Shown here one piece after another: positions 34,881 through 45,945 of a stretch of 64,000 bases of DNA; within the stretch, counting starts at the first letter, position 1; each line of letters starts with the position of its first letter. The translations under genes and the position numbers were made by a program. Below the pieces are notes generated by a model. The model saw only the letters and a list, made by a program, of their open reading frames with translations, had not been told where the DNA came from and ran no database searches. The DNA comes from Atherix ibis (Eukaryota > Arthropoda > Insecta > Diptera > Athericidae): NCBI GenBank assembly GCA_958298945.1, contig OY282606.1:96603696-96667695 (forward strand). Direction: 5' to 3'.

Positions 34881-35511
34881 TTCTTCTTCTAATAAAGCAA
34901 AGAAAAATTTACTCTAACTTTCATTTAATGGGATAATTATTGCTCATTAATAGTCGTAGGAGAAATGCTTTAACAATAAATATGCAGATATGAGTGAAGA
35001 AATAATAGGAGGAAAAAACCAGAAGAAAATCAACATAAACAGAAAATGCATTAGAAACGGTTCGTTGCACCTGTCAAATGTTTTCAATATTTTATTGTGT
35101 GAAAAAACCATAAAAAAAACAAAGTTAAAACAACTATTTGAAAATAATAGCAAATAAAAATCAGAATGTGGTCGCCTGTATACTAAAATGGTTGAACACG
35201 TGAATTTAAATGTAAGATTTTCTTCTTTTAATTTATTCCTCGATTAAACCTTACAACAGAAATAAAGAATAATTCAAAATGGGTTTGTACTTAATGCAAA
35301 GTACTTTTGAAAGGTTGTTTTTTTCTCCTTTAAATTATTTTTATTATTATTTCTGAAAAACTAGTTTAAATAAATTCAATTTTTTTTAATTTTTTTTTTG
35401 TTTGGTTTATAATCCATTGTGTGTTTATAAATAATTTAATGAATTTTCATGTAATGTAAAAATGATGTAAACACGGAACTGTATACCTTTTAGGAGAAGA
35501 CGACAATTTTC
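34881..35511. other. Stretch without recognised genes
   Basis: A 68-codon minus frame (35153-34947) is hydrophobic but unrecognised. An imperfect 12-base inverted repeat (CTTTTAGGAGAA / TTCTCTTAAAAG) lies at about 35488-35521. Confidence 0.45.
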
Positions 35512-35641
35512 TCTTAAAAGGTAAACATACAGAAATGGTCACACTTTAGATTTGCCGGAAATTATTTGGCTTAGAAATAAGTGTTCAGTTGGTTTAGTTT
35601 GTTTTTGCTAATATTTGTTAGAAATTTCGCTAAAAATTCAT
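35512..35641 (+). repeat. Unclassified dispersed repeat (family 4), uninterrupted copy
   Basis: Partner of 28641-28732. The sequence continues after AAAAATTCAT into TACGAATAACTGCTAAAAC, showing what the minisatellite displaced in the other copy. Confidence 0.75.
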
Positions 35642-35780
35642 ACGAATAACTGCTAAAACTTTTTGAATGGAATAGAAATTTTTTAACTCTTCAAATGGTA
35701 ATAATATTTTGTTCATTTTCTTTTTTTTCAATATTTATTTTGACTTATTTTCATATGTAATTTGCATTATTTTCCATTTA

Positions 35781-36275
35781 GGATTATTCAATTTATGCTC
35801 GGAAAGTTAAGTTAAATTAAAATTCAGCTTGCAATAAAATTTTTATTTCATTATATCGCATATAACATCATTTAAATGGTTCCCATGAGCCTTCTTACAG
35901 GACTCTATCCTTGTGAGATTAGTTTTAGGGAATTTTGCGCACATTCCGAGTTGTAATTGGGGATTGTTGCATAAATATGATTGTTTGCGTAGCTCTAAAA
36001 GTAAAAGTCAAACATCGTCAAATTGCGCGATCTTGGAAGTCAACTGACATAGCCAAACCTCGAAATCACGCGTCCTGGGAACTTCTCGCGCAATAAAGTC
36101 AAAATTTATAGTATTCTGTAGCTTGTGGCATCATTTTGTTGACACCACGAGTGCTCCAGATTAAAATCTTCAGAGCTTCGTATATGCTTAATATATAATG
36201 ACTCAACATCTATATAAAGGATCACTATGGATGACATATTTTGTTTGACAGCTGTCAAATGAGGGAACTGTACTT
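35781..36275 (-). pseudogene. Tc1/mariner-type element relic, internally deleted
   Basis: 3' end at 35781-35805 (GGATTATTCAATTTATGCTCGGAAAG), with the tail GACTCTATCCTTGTGAG. Then follows the reverse complement of the RSCDLTPLDFF block (36005-36060) and of the HTA/MWF region (36110-36170). The 5' side keeps TTTGACAGCTGTCAAATGAG (36244-36263). The region between about 36180 and 36220, which should hold the VTVWC and FSDEAH blocks, is deleted. Confidence 0.85.
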
Positions 36276-36279
36276 ACCG

Positions 36280-38025
36280 CCTTGTTATTGATAAAAGAAA
36301 TTTAGTTGAAACCTTATAAAAAAAAGCTTCCTCACCTGTGCAAATTAAAACTAATAGCCAAATGGGAAATACATAAAATTCGTTTGTTATCGAGTTACAA
36401 AGAAAAAATTTGAATTTACCATCTTTGATATGATAAAAATATCAACGCAATAATAACCATTTTATTCGAAATAAATTCAATTGCATCGTAATTGCATTTG
36501 GACTCATGAGAGAGGTGGGGGAGTGCCTTCCGGTAGTTATTTTTTTATTGCAAATTGAGTAAAATCAATAAATCGACTTGAATTGAGCATGCATTAACAA
36601 CCGACAACGATAATGTTGCTATTTCAATTTGCATAGGCAAACCCAAGATGGACATTTGAATAGTTTACAGTTGGTACTGCCTGGTTTTGAATAAGATATA
36701 TTTTCTTGTCCATTCCTATATATAGGTAGGTGCGTATGAATTAGGTAAACTCCTCAATATGATAAATTCAATTCTTCGATAAGATTTCCTGTATTTAGTT
36801 GCGCCTTTGCGATTCAGTGTACGTGTCGTCAATATTTGATGAAGTTTTATTTATAAATTATATTTTATTCAGAGAGCAAAAAAGGAACATCTTCTACTAA
36901 GTCATGGATTAATTCTTATATTCGAATTTTTTTTGTCATCAAAACTTAAAAGTGTGTGGTGCGCTTTCTCATAGGTTAGGTTACTTGCTCACTTTGAAAT
37001 GTTGTCAAACAGCGTCTCTCTCATAACGAATGGCGTATGTTATCGGACAACGATTGATAATTTTGCATAAATCTATTTGCATAAATAAGAAATAAATTTA
37101 TCTATTGAAAAGTAAATATTATTTAATTTATTATGAAAATTAGTTGAAAACAATAACTTTGTCATACATAATTCACTTTGGTTAAAGATCAAAGGCCATG
37201 TAAGAGATTCAATATTTAATGGAGAGTTGATTACATAACATTTTCAAAAACCAATATTGTTTTTAGATTTTATCTATTGACAAATATTAAATTAGTTTTT
37301 AAAAATAAAAATATGTCAGCTCTAAAAAAAAATTGTTGTTTTAACATTTTTATGAAATAAATATTAAAATTTGCAAAAAGATGTTTTATAATTTTTTGGT
37401 CTAACCCGCGCTTGGGTAATTTGAAATTTTTTTTCAACTTTACTATAACTCAATTTTTGAGATGTAGAAATTATAAATTAATTTGTTTATGGTTATTCTT
37501 AAATGTGATCACTCTGGACCTGTCGATATAAATCTGCTTCGCCTTTAAGGGCTAACAAGTCTGCTCACTCAAGCCTATGTTTACAGATTCCCTTATTATC
37601 AGACGACTTTCCAATTTATTGCCAAATATTTATATTTATTCAAGATGTAATTGTTTGCATTCGAATTACCGTAAAATAGTTTCTTAAAACTTAGTTAAAA
37701 ATTGTAGAAAATTAGCGAAAAATTAGTACTAATTCAATAAAATATGAAAATTTCAAAACTGCGTAACATTAAGCATTAATTATAGTTGCACGCATTATGC
37801 CTCGAACTCAACTGCAACTTGCGAACAGTAACTTCAAATGGAATCGTTCAAGAAATCCATCGATTTCAAAAAATAACAGTAATTGCGACGAGTAAAGAAA
37901 CATTTTTATGTATTATGCTTAATTCAATTTTTAAGTTCACTAAACAATATATATGCATTTACCTAGCTTTATGATTTGAATTTCAAAAATGCTTCCATAT
38001 GAAACGATATTAAAAATGAAAATTT
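36280..38025. other. Long stretch without recognised genes
   Basis: A less AT-rich patch at 36480-36680 and scattered AT-rich sequence. The segment near 37790 (ATGCCTCGAACTCAACTGC) may relate to 22366-22385 in repeat family 2. Nothing more is supported. Confidence 0.45.
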
Positions 38026-38029
38026 ATTG

Positions 38030-38112
38030 GCTTCGTTTGAAGTTGTTGCTCGCAATTGTGTGCACTCTCATAAGATTCTGAAGATTTAAAAATTTTGACA
38101 TCGCCTTTCAGT
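38030..38112 (+). repeat. Unclassified dispersed repeat (family 2), copy 3
   Basis: GCAATTGTGTGCACTCTCATAAGATTCTGAAGATTTAAAAATTTTGACATCGCC at 38052-38106 is the family-2 core. It sits about 40 bases outside the 3' end of the following relic, the same relative position as at 22340-22490. Confidence 0.65.
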
Positions 38113-38141
38113 GGCTCGGACGACATGAGTTTCGTCGTAAA

Positions 38142-38685
38142 GGATTCATCCAATTTCTGTCTTGGAAAGTAAAGTTAAATAAAACACACTTAAAAATCAA
38201 ATTTTTCTAAAAAATTTATTTCATTATATTGCTTTAAACTTGTCTTTAAGCTTAATTTAAATAACGGCCAGAAAAGTCATTAAAAAAATTACCTCAAAAT
38301 GATCGAGTTCTTACAGGACTCGATTATTTTGAGGTAATTTTTTAATAACTTTTTCGCACATATCGGGCTTTAATTCGACCATAATTTGACGTTTGTTAGT
38401 TTTTAACAAAAATTTGAGTATTATCTGCGTAAACACGATCTTTCGAAAAGCTTCACAAGCAAATGTCCAACGGAGTCAAATTCGAAATTTCGCGATTTTG
38501 GAGGCTAATTTCGCGTCCAGAGTACTCTTCACACAATAAAGGAAAAATTTGTCGGGTTGTGTGTCTTTTGATGCCATATTGTTGAAATTATGTATGAGCC
38601 AGATTAAAATATTCAAGTTTAGGCCAAGAAAATTAGTTATCATATGACAATAGCGCTCAGAATAGACAGTAACGATCTCTCCTTC
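38142..38685 (-). pseudogene. Tc1/mariner-type element relic, 3' half
   Basis: The 3' end (GGATTCATCCAATTTCTGTCTTGGAAAGTAAAGTTAAATAAAACACAC) at 38142-38189 is well kept. The tail is followed by the reverse complement of the DFFLWGY/SCD block (38450-38520), the HTA block (38560-38600) and the YRSxI block (38640-38680). A 36-base fold-back duplicates part of the tail (38272-38353). The 5' half with its inverted end is absent. Confidence 0.85.
38272..38353. repeat. Fold-back inverted duplication within a transposon tail
   Basis: Left arm 38272-38308 and right arm 38318-38353 are reverse complements with a few mismatches, with a 9-base loop. In other copies only the right-arm sequence is present, so the left arm is an added inverted copy. 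Confidence 0.85.
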
Positions 38686-38840
38686 TTAAACACGATCTTT
38701 CGCAAAGCCACACCAGAAAACGTCCAATCGTACGATCTTGGAGGCCAATTGACATCACCAAATGTCAAAATTATGCCATTTAAAAAGTATTTTGTTGCTT
38801 GTGGTGCCTTGCAGTTGAAATCACATATGATTTAGATTTA
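38686..38840 (-). pseudogene. Second partial Tc1/mariner relic in direct tandem
   Basis: From CACGATCTTTCGCAAAGCCAC at 38690 the sequence repeats, in the same orientation, the block already seen at 38441-38590: the reverse complement of DFFLWG, SCDLTPLD and the HTA region (GTGGTGCCTTGCAGTTGAAATCACATATG). It is cut off at about 38840. Confidence 0.75.
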
Positions 38841-40600
38841 ATTATTCTTTGGTTTCTTCACCAATTTATTATTATAAACAATAAAACCAATTTATAATAT
38901 ATTTAATATTATTATTATACAAACTTATCAAAATTATTTACTAATTGTACTATTGTAGTAGTTTCTTATTTTAATAATTGACGCAATGTGAGAAGTGTCA
39001 AAAAGTCATTGCAAAGGTATTTTGGTTTTATGTTAAGTTAGCGCGTGTTACTGATGAGTGCTATCGTTAGACGGACTCTGCCATGGTGCTCAGCTGTGGA
39101 TAAGTGAATGCTAATGTGCATGTGTAGTATGCATGTTATGTGCATGTTTGCATGAATGTTTAGTGTTTAAATCCAATTGCCACAATTCAAAATCACTCCA
39201 AATAAAAGCTGGGTTATACTCATTCATTCATTTAATACTTATTAAATGAATAATCTAATTATATACAATATAAATTATTTTTCGTGTATTATTGAAATTA
39301 ACTACAGTCATTAGTAGGCATCTAGCCATGAACAATAATGTAATTGTCAAAGAAAAAACGCTGCACATATATTCGACACGCAGCTCTGTATGCAGCATTG
39401 CAGGCATACGAGACGCATGCTTAATCGCACCGGATTCGTATATAATGCAAAAGTTTCGATGTTTTGCGCGTAAATCTCGAGTCATAATCAGTGATGCCAA
39501 CTTTAACTTAAGCGTTAACGTTTTGAATAATCTTTCTTTTCTCCCTGCTTCTTTCTCCATCGCTACACAAGTAAAAAGCTTATTGGTTGATATTTACAAT
39601 TTAATTAACACAATCGTATTCAGATTCATTTATTTGCACAAAAATATTACTAAATATATAGTCAACGTTTATTTATTTATGTACGAGTACTTTTTTTTTA
39701 AATAGTGTATTTTATCAATCGCTATAGAAAAATCGTTAAAAATAGTGCAATTTTGAAATTTAATGTTTTAGAAATTTTAAGAAGAGAAAAAAAATACAAA
39801 AAACAATATGGGAAAAAAAGTAAAAATACAAAAAACAATATGGGAAAAAAGGTGATAATCAAAATAATCCGAAAAAAGAGAAGCAATTAACAGGGAAAAC
39901 TTGATCGAATTTCAAATATCAACTTTGACTTTCATAATAACATTAATCGTAACTCGGTACGATCATTTGTTTGTTAGTTTTTTTTTTTTAAATTTTTACA
40001 ATATATTAACTTGTAAAGAAATAAATGTCAATATTTACACAAGTATCTTAATATGGGCCAACTTTGCCTTTGTTGATGAAATATTTATGATTTCTTTAAA
40101 TTTCTATAAAGACGAATACACGATATTCAAAACATTTGGTGAGAATTTATTTATTTAAAAAAAAGCTAGAAGCACTATTTTATAGGCTCACGTTTAATAC
40201 TGTGATGGGTAAACAAGGTAGTTTCGTGAGCTGAACTGAAAGGGGACACAGGAAATGTGATAGTTTAAAAGCAAGGAAAAAAAAAGATTGATTTGTTAAG
40301 AAGCCTAAATAATTTGGAAATTTTGTTTATTCAAATGTTTAGGTAGTAATTTTGGGTTAAATTTCGTTGTAATTTTCGAATATTTACATTTTATGATGAT
40401 GTAAACAATTCACTGATGTGCGCGAAAAAAAATTCGATTTTCAATAGGAAATATTTTTGTAGAGGATGAAACTGAAATGTGACGAATAATTTTATGAATG
40501 ATTTGGTCAAAAATTATAGCTATTCTTATAGATGGCAATCAATTTGACACTGTATTAAGAAGATTTTATGTATAGTTAATATTTTTTGTAATGTAAAAGG
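38841..40600. other. Stretch with simple repeats, no recognised gene
   Basis: A 137-codon + frame (39292-39705) is the longest in this part; I recognise nothing in it and it lacks splice support. A 12-base hairpin (ATTCATTTAATA) lies at 39226-39251. A 32-base tandem duplication (AAATACAAAAAACAATATGG) lies at 39791-39852. Confidence 0.45.
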
Positions 40601-40604
40601 GTGT

Positions 40605-40965
40605 GTTATCTATTTCATGCTAATAGGATATATTTGCGAGGATTCTGAGTTAAATGCAATTTGGAAATGACATTGGCAGAGATATGAATTTATCAGAAGG
40701 TAGTATGTTGACGGAAGAAAGCTTCTCTTGAGTTTCCAGCGGAGTCCAGGATGCCACACACGATCAAATTCTTGAGAGATATACTTTTGTATTTTTATAC
40801 TCCTGGGCAATACTCTTTCCTCTCAAGAGAGGATGCAATGTGATCAACAACGCGATGGCATTGGTGGATTGTGGAGTGTTCAGATCGGAAGCCAAATTGG
40901 TGATCAGGATTAGTTTTTACATTAAGTAGGACTGGGTCCCAATTTTAAGATACATTTAAGAAATA
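40605..40965 (-). pseudogene. Non-LTR retrotransposon reverse transcriptase fragment
   Basis: The minus strand reads NPDHQFGFRSEHSTIHQCHRVVDHIASSLERKEY, a stop, then SISQEFDRVWHPGLRWKLKR, then YYLLINSYLCQCHFQIAFNSESSQIYPI. This matches the fingers-to-palm part of Jockey-type reverse transcriptases (HQFGFRxxHST, then FLDVSQAFDKVWHxGLLxKL). Frame is kept throughout apart from one stop, which falls at the FLDV block and removes the first catalytic Asp; SQxFDRVWH remains. Both flanks of the domain are missing. Confidence 0.88.
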
Positions 40966-41960
40966 ACAACAACAAAACAAATAATCAATAATATTTTTTT
41001 TTTTAAATGTTTATTTAAATGTAGAAAAAATGTTCAATTTCACTTTCACAAAATTAAAAGTTCCCATTGATTGGAAAAAACAGTTTCACATGGATTAGGA
41101 AAATTCCCCAAAAATGCATTTTACAGCAAAACGATTAATCTTTCCAAAGAAGTGCATCTTTGAGATTTTTTGACAAAAGAAAGTAAAAATGATTTAATAG
41201 TAGGGAAGACAGACCTTTTCGCTTTCATAATGGTTTTCGGAAGATTCGAAGATTATAACTCTGGAAACTATAAATTATTTTACTGATTAAAATAGGACGC
41301 TAAAGAAGATGAAATTCACATACAATTGGGGATTTATAAGACGCACTTCATGGGAATGGGAAACGACCAAATTGCGTAATATTGACAAATATTGCTTATT
41401 TTTTGGAATGAAAAATTTCAACATTTTCGGATACGCTTTTCTTTTTGACTCCCAGAGTGTAAAATGAAACTTTTCTGTTAAATGTTTCTATGGTAAATAG
41501 TGAAAATGAATAATTTTTTAGTCAAATATATTGTTTTTTTTTTTTACAAATTTAAGATTTGATGGAGAAGTCTATTTAAGAAAAAAAAGTAGAAAAATTG
41601 TTCACGTTTTTTCTAAACTACTTTGTATGTTTCTCTTATGTTTTTGATATTTGAAAAATACCCTGAAAGGGATATTTTGGGATAAATTTTCTTAAGCTCG
41701 CTTTATATAGGATTTGGATAATTGATGGTGCAATCGTTTTAAGCCAATGCCTTGACATACTCTTAAAAATTTGTCATAATTTTGTTCTGCCTTTTTTTGT
41801 GTGTTTAGTGTTAAAGAGCGCAATCGTGTATGCGTCTGATTTGAAAAGTGAAATATTTCAAATGTTCCAATTTTCTTTATTATCAAATATTTGGCGTTTA
41901 CAAAATATTTTGTGAGCAAATAAATACACCACTTTTTAATCTCCTTTAAATGTGAAATTA
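40966..41960. other. AT-rich stretch, no recognised gene
   Basis: The 94-codon minus frame at 41692-41976 lies mostly in unassigned sequence; nothing is recognised there. Confidence 0.45.
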
Positions 41961-41964
41961 TGCA

Positions 41965-42180
41965 TCTTGCCTTCAAAGTTCTTCAATTGAGCAGGTATGT
42001 ATTGGCGGAGGCGTTGTTTCGTAGAGGTGAGGGCGATTCCAATTCAAACGCTGGAGGGCTTCAATTGGAATCGCCCTCACCTCTACGATTACACTCCTTT
42101 GAATATTATCGACAGTACCAAGATGACGTCCTGTCAAGTATTTTTTGCTCTTGGAAAACAAAAAAAAAGTCACATGGACG
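41965..42180 (-). pseudogene. Mariner-like transposase C-terminal fragment with fold-back
   Basis: The minus strand near 42170-42100 reads FFLFSKSKKYLTGRHLGTVDNIQRS and then EVRAIPIEALQRLN, the C-terminal part of a mariner-type transposase (DFFLFPKxKxxLxGxxFxxxxxIQ...AIPxxAFxxxFxxW). A related copy is at 51890-52060. A 25-base inverted duplication (42020-42087) interrupts it. Confidence 0.75.
42020..42087. repeat. Perfect 25-base inverted duplication
   Basis: Left arm 42020-42044 starts CGTAGAGGTGAGGGCGATTC and right arm 42063-42087 is its exact reverse complement; the loop is 18 bases. The perfect arms suggest it is young compared with the decayed transposase around it. Confidence 0.9.
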
Positions 42181-44264
42181 TGGTCATGTAAAAAATATGA
42201 TGCTAAAAAAACTCAGAAATCCCTTTTTCAGACAAAAACTCCTATTTGGTCGTGTGAGATGGTCGCGTCATAGAGGTCATCGTTATAGTTTTCTGGAAAA
42301 TGTTTACAATAATTATTTAATGAATTTTTAATATTTTCGGTAAAAAAATTTATAGAACTTTTATAGTGCAAATACTAGAAAATTTTAGAAGCCACAGACA
42401 TTTTTTTGTTCAACAAAAACACGTTGACGGAGAAGACCGTGTGAAAAGTAGTTTTTAAAAAGTACCACATTTTCAACAGTTTTCGATGTTTAAGGCCTCC
42501 CTGAGCAAGGTTCGTCTTGCTCAAAAAATTATGTATGTTACCGAAAAAATTGTCCTCTTGATAAGGAATGTTGTCCATAGACTCGATGCAATTTTTCATA
42601 AGTAAAACTTGCAGATTTACCAAGTTTAACATAAAATTAGATGGCACTTCGTTTCTAACAAAAAAGAATCCGGCATGACACAACTTTTGTTATAGTTTGA
42701 TGTGAACGTGCAATAGTGGCACAATTAAAGACCACCTCGCCCCCCACCCCTATTATTAATGCCCATACTAGCCTGTCAGCCACTTCCCAACTTTTTGAAT
42801 AATGTGATTTTGGTACCAGATTCATCCCTTTTTCACTAAGCATCCTAAAACTAATTTCATCTTTCATCCAACGACAATTTAAGCATAGCAACTTTTAATA
42901 TTTATTAATCGAAAACAGAAAATTCACTATACACAGAGATGTCTTGACACCAAATAATAATTGAATTTAAAAAATTATCTAAATGATGGCGCTGGTAGCC
43001 CCGTCCAAACCACATATAACATCGTCTTTCAGAATTAAAAATTTTCTTATTTAGCAGTTTCCCAATAACTCAGAAGAAAATATGCATCATTTAAAAACTC
43101 CAATGACTTTTACTTTGACAATGAATAATAATTTTGAGTTATTTTGAGACACCATGAATGAATGGATATGTGTAAATTTTTCTACAGGTGTTGTTAATTA
43201 AATTGAAACCTTTTTTTCTGGTGATATTTTTTCAGTTTTATAACAACTAACGTCTAAGTAATAAAATATCGTCTATCTAAGCATGATATATCAAAACCTA
43301 GTAAAATAATAAGTAAATTAAGACGTATCTTTTCCATTTTATTTTTGTAATAGATTTTTTTTCTATCATACCTTAAGATAACAATTGGACAATTTCGGTG
43401 AAAGTACTCTTAGACCTTGCTACATATAATATATGAGAGTGTACAATATAATATACATTTTAAAGTAGAAAACACCTCCAGAAGTTGAAACACTTTACGA
43501 CCATAACATTTGTTGTATGATTTTGTTGATTTCTTTGTAAGCGGAAAGCCCACACAAATTAATATTCACAGAAAATTGAAAATTTCAATAGTTTGTGTTT
43601 TACTCAATTTTTGGGGACACGAAATCTAATTGAAAATGTCGGTACTATTTTCGATTTTATTTTTATAATTTATGGACAATTTTGTCTCTTTTTGTTATAT
43701 TAAAATTTCAATTTCAATTTCAATTTATAGACGAGAACTAAATGGTTTATTTGATTACCATTTCATAATTAACATATCAGATGTTGCGGTGTGTTTTCTA
43801 GTCGTAAATATTTGTTGTCCACAAGAAGAGTTGAATTTTGATTAAATATGCATTTTTTTTGGTCAGAGGAATAATAATTATTCAATTATACTTTAATGGT
43901 AAATATTTCAGAAGTAACCTATTTTTGTGTTCATTATTTTTGAATAGAATTATTGTATTGTACTTGTGGAAGAAATTTGTTTTAAATGCTTGTGAAAGTG
44001 ATATTCTGAAGAGCAAATTTTGTTTATAAATGAGATTGAGGCGGGATGTAAAAATTAGTTTAAGATGGAATTTTTCAATTAAATTCGAAGACATACTTTT
44101 TTCGATAGCTTCTACTAATTAATCAAAAATAAACTAGCATATATTCCGCCAAAAAGATAAATGTTGTTTTAAAAAAAGATGAAATCATAATTTTGTTGTT
44201 GTAAAAAATGCACTTTATACTATGCGAAATCTTCGATCTTGTCCGTGAATTTTATGATTTGTAA
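42181..44264. other. Stretch with unrecognised minus-strand frames at 42375-42891
   Basis: Two overlapping minus-strand ATG frames (42891-42655, 78 codons; 42683-42375, 102 codons) lie in a less AT-rich segment and include MKDEISFRMLSEKGMNLVPKS and CIESMDNIPYQEDNFFGNIHN. They could be one frame broken by a frameshift. I cannot assign them. The rest, to 44264, is AT-rich with nothing supported. Confidence 0.3.
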
Positions 44265-44266
44265 TA

Positions 44267-45357
44267 GCAAGGCTAGTCCCAGCAGAAGTACCCGACCTAA
44301 CAAAGAAAACACGGAATATTTTGGAAAAAATATCTTTATTTCTCAACATAGACTTCTTTTAGCTCGATACACTTTTTCCAGGGATGTTGAATAGCTTCGA
44401 TACCCTGTTTATTTAGCTCCTTAAAATAACCATTTACCGCATTCTTTCAAGTTTGGAAAGAGAAAATAATGCGAGTGGGCTAAATCGGGCGAATAGGGTG
44501 TGTGAAGAACCAATTCAAACTCATTGATTTCTTCTTCACCAAATGCGATCGTTTTTTATTCATTTCATCACTCAAACGCTACAATAAGTTCGGATAATAC
44601 TCGTCGTTGATTGTTTTTTCTTTTTGAAGATAATCAATGAAAATTATACTGGCGCCATGACCTTGCCAGCCCAGTCTTTGGAGCCGATTCTCCCCTTTCA
44701 GTTCATTGTTTTCTCTGTTCCTTCCAGGTGTGAAGTAATGAACCCATGTTTCATCCATGGATATGAATCGACTGCAAAACATCGCCAAACACTTGATTGA
44801 AATATCCTTTCACGACGCTGTTTATGTTTCATTGTGAGCAAATGCTTCAGTCATCTTACGCACAGCTTTTTCATGTCCAAATTTGCAGTCAATATGCGAT
44901 CTACAACACTTTTTGAAATGCCTTCCATGTCTGCTAGCTCACGCACTTTCAGTCAACGGTCATCCAATACCATTTTGTGGATTTTCTTCAGCCGTTCTGG
45001 CGTGATCATTTGGACAGCTCGTACGGCCTCGTTTAAACTCTGTCACCCAATATTTTACTGTTGTGAAGGAAGGAGCAAACTCCCCCAAAGTAGAGTCCAG
45101 CTCAGCTTTGATATTGACTGGACTGAGACCTTTCAAATGAAAGTATTGTATCACATAACGATCGCCAATTTATTCCATGTTTACAAATTCAATGAGAGTG
45201 TGCACTATTAATGGCTGTCAAACAAATACTAAACAACGCAGCATCATAACACTTCAAATTTAAGCTTTATAAGGTTGGTACTTTCGACCATAGTATTTTT
45301 TTTCAAATATCAATAACCATTTATACGGCGGGTCGGCTACTTCTGGAACTACCCTCG
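44267..45357 (-). mobile_element. Mariner transposon, decayed, with both inverted ends and TA duplication
   Basis: The left end reads GCAAGGCTAGTCCCAGCAGAAGTACCCGACC (44267-44297) and the right end, reversed, CGAGGGTAGTTCCAGAAGTAGCCGACC (45357-45331): clear inverted repeats with indels. TA stands outside both (44265-44266 and 45358-45359). The minus strand codes a mariner transposase in pieces: IQYFHLKGLSPVNIKAELDSTLGEFAPSF (N-terminal helices, 45150), VKYWVTEFKRGRTSCPNDH, then FISMDETWVHYFTPG (first catalytic Asp, near 44760), SIIFIDYLQKEKTINDEYYPNLL, then after a frameshift TPYSPDLAHSHYFLFPNLKE (third Asp). The HQDNAPAH block with the second Asp is deleted. At 1,091 bases it is shorter than the usual 1.25-1.3 kb. 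It cannot be active. Confidence 0.93.
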
Positions 45358-45359
45358 TA

Positions 45360-45945
45360 CATGATAAGTTTTTGTAGTTCATAGAATGGTTGCTGGGAAA
45401 ATTGTACAAACTTACACGTGAAGAATTGACATCTGAGAAAGGGAAAGAAGGTATCTTGCAAAGACCGAGGGACTAGAAATTGATTTTTTTTCAAACAGCT
45501 TCCTTGTGATGAATTTCCCACAATTGCAGATGATTCCAATGTTTTGCTGAAGACCAAAGTGTGTTTTCGTGATGCTAACAAACCAACTCGTAAATATAAT
45601 CACTGTCCATATCAGAAACTTTGCATGCATTTAATGTTAGATACTCATTACACGGGGTTTGATGATGATAACTGATGGCCACTTGAAATACGTACTTTTG
45701 CGCAAGGCATTTGTGTGTGCGCATAGCCATGCCCTCTCGAAATGGTATGCAATCTGTGCGTTCATTGAAGCATTTGAAGCACTCGATGTGAAATGCATTG
45801 GATCGTGTTGGGACCATCCCGTTGCAATAGATAAATGGGACTCGCTTATTTACATCGAATCTAACAGTTTCTCTGTACTTTTCTATTTGGAGTCTTGCCC
45901 AACGAAATGTAATCAATCAAATCGCAGACAAACGAACGACTAAAT
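45360..45945. other. Coding-like segment open on both strands, unrecognised
   Basis: A 113-codon minus frame (45916-45575) contains NAFHIECFKCFNERTDCIPFREG with several Cys, and a 94-codon plus frame (45659-45943) overlaps it with CAHSHALSKWYAICAFIEAFEALDVKCIG. The segment directly abuts the right end of the mariner. Which strand, if any, is coding cannot be decided by eye. Confidence 0.3.

Noticed and set aside
39292..39705. 137-codon plus-strand frame
   Set aside because: No recognised motif, no splice support, and an overlapping 101-codon frame on the other strand; not distinguishable from chance.
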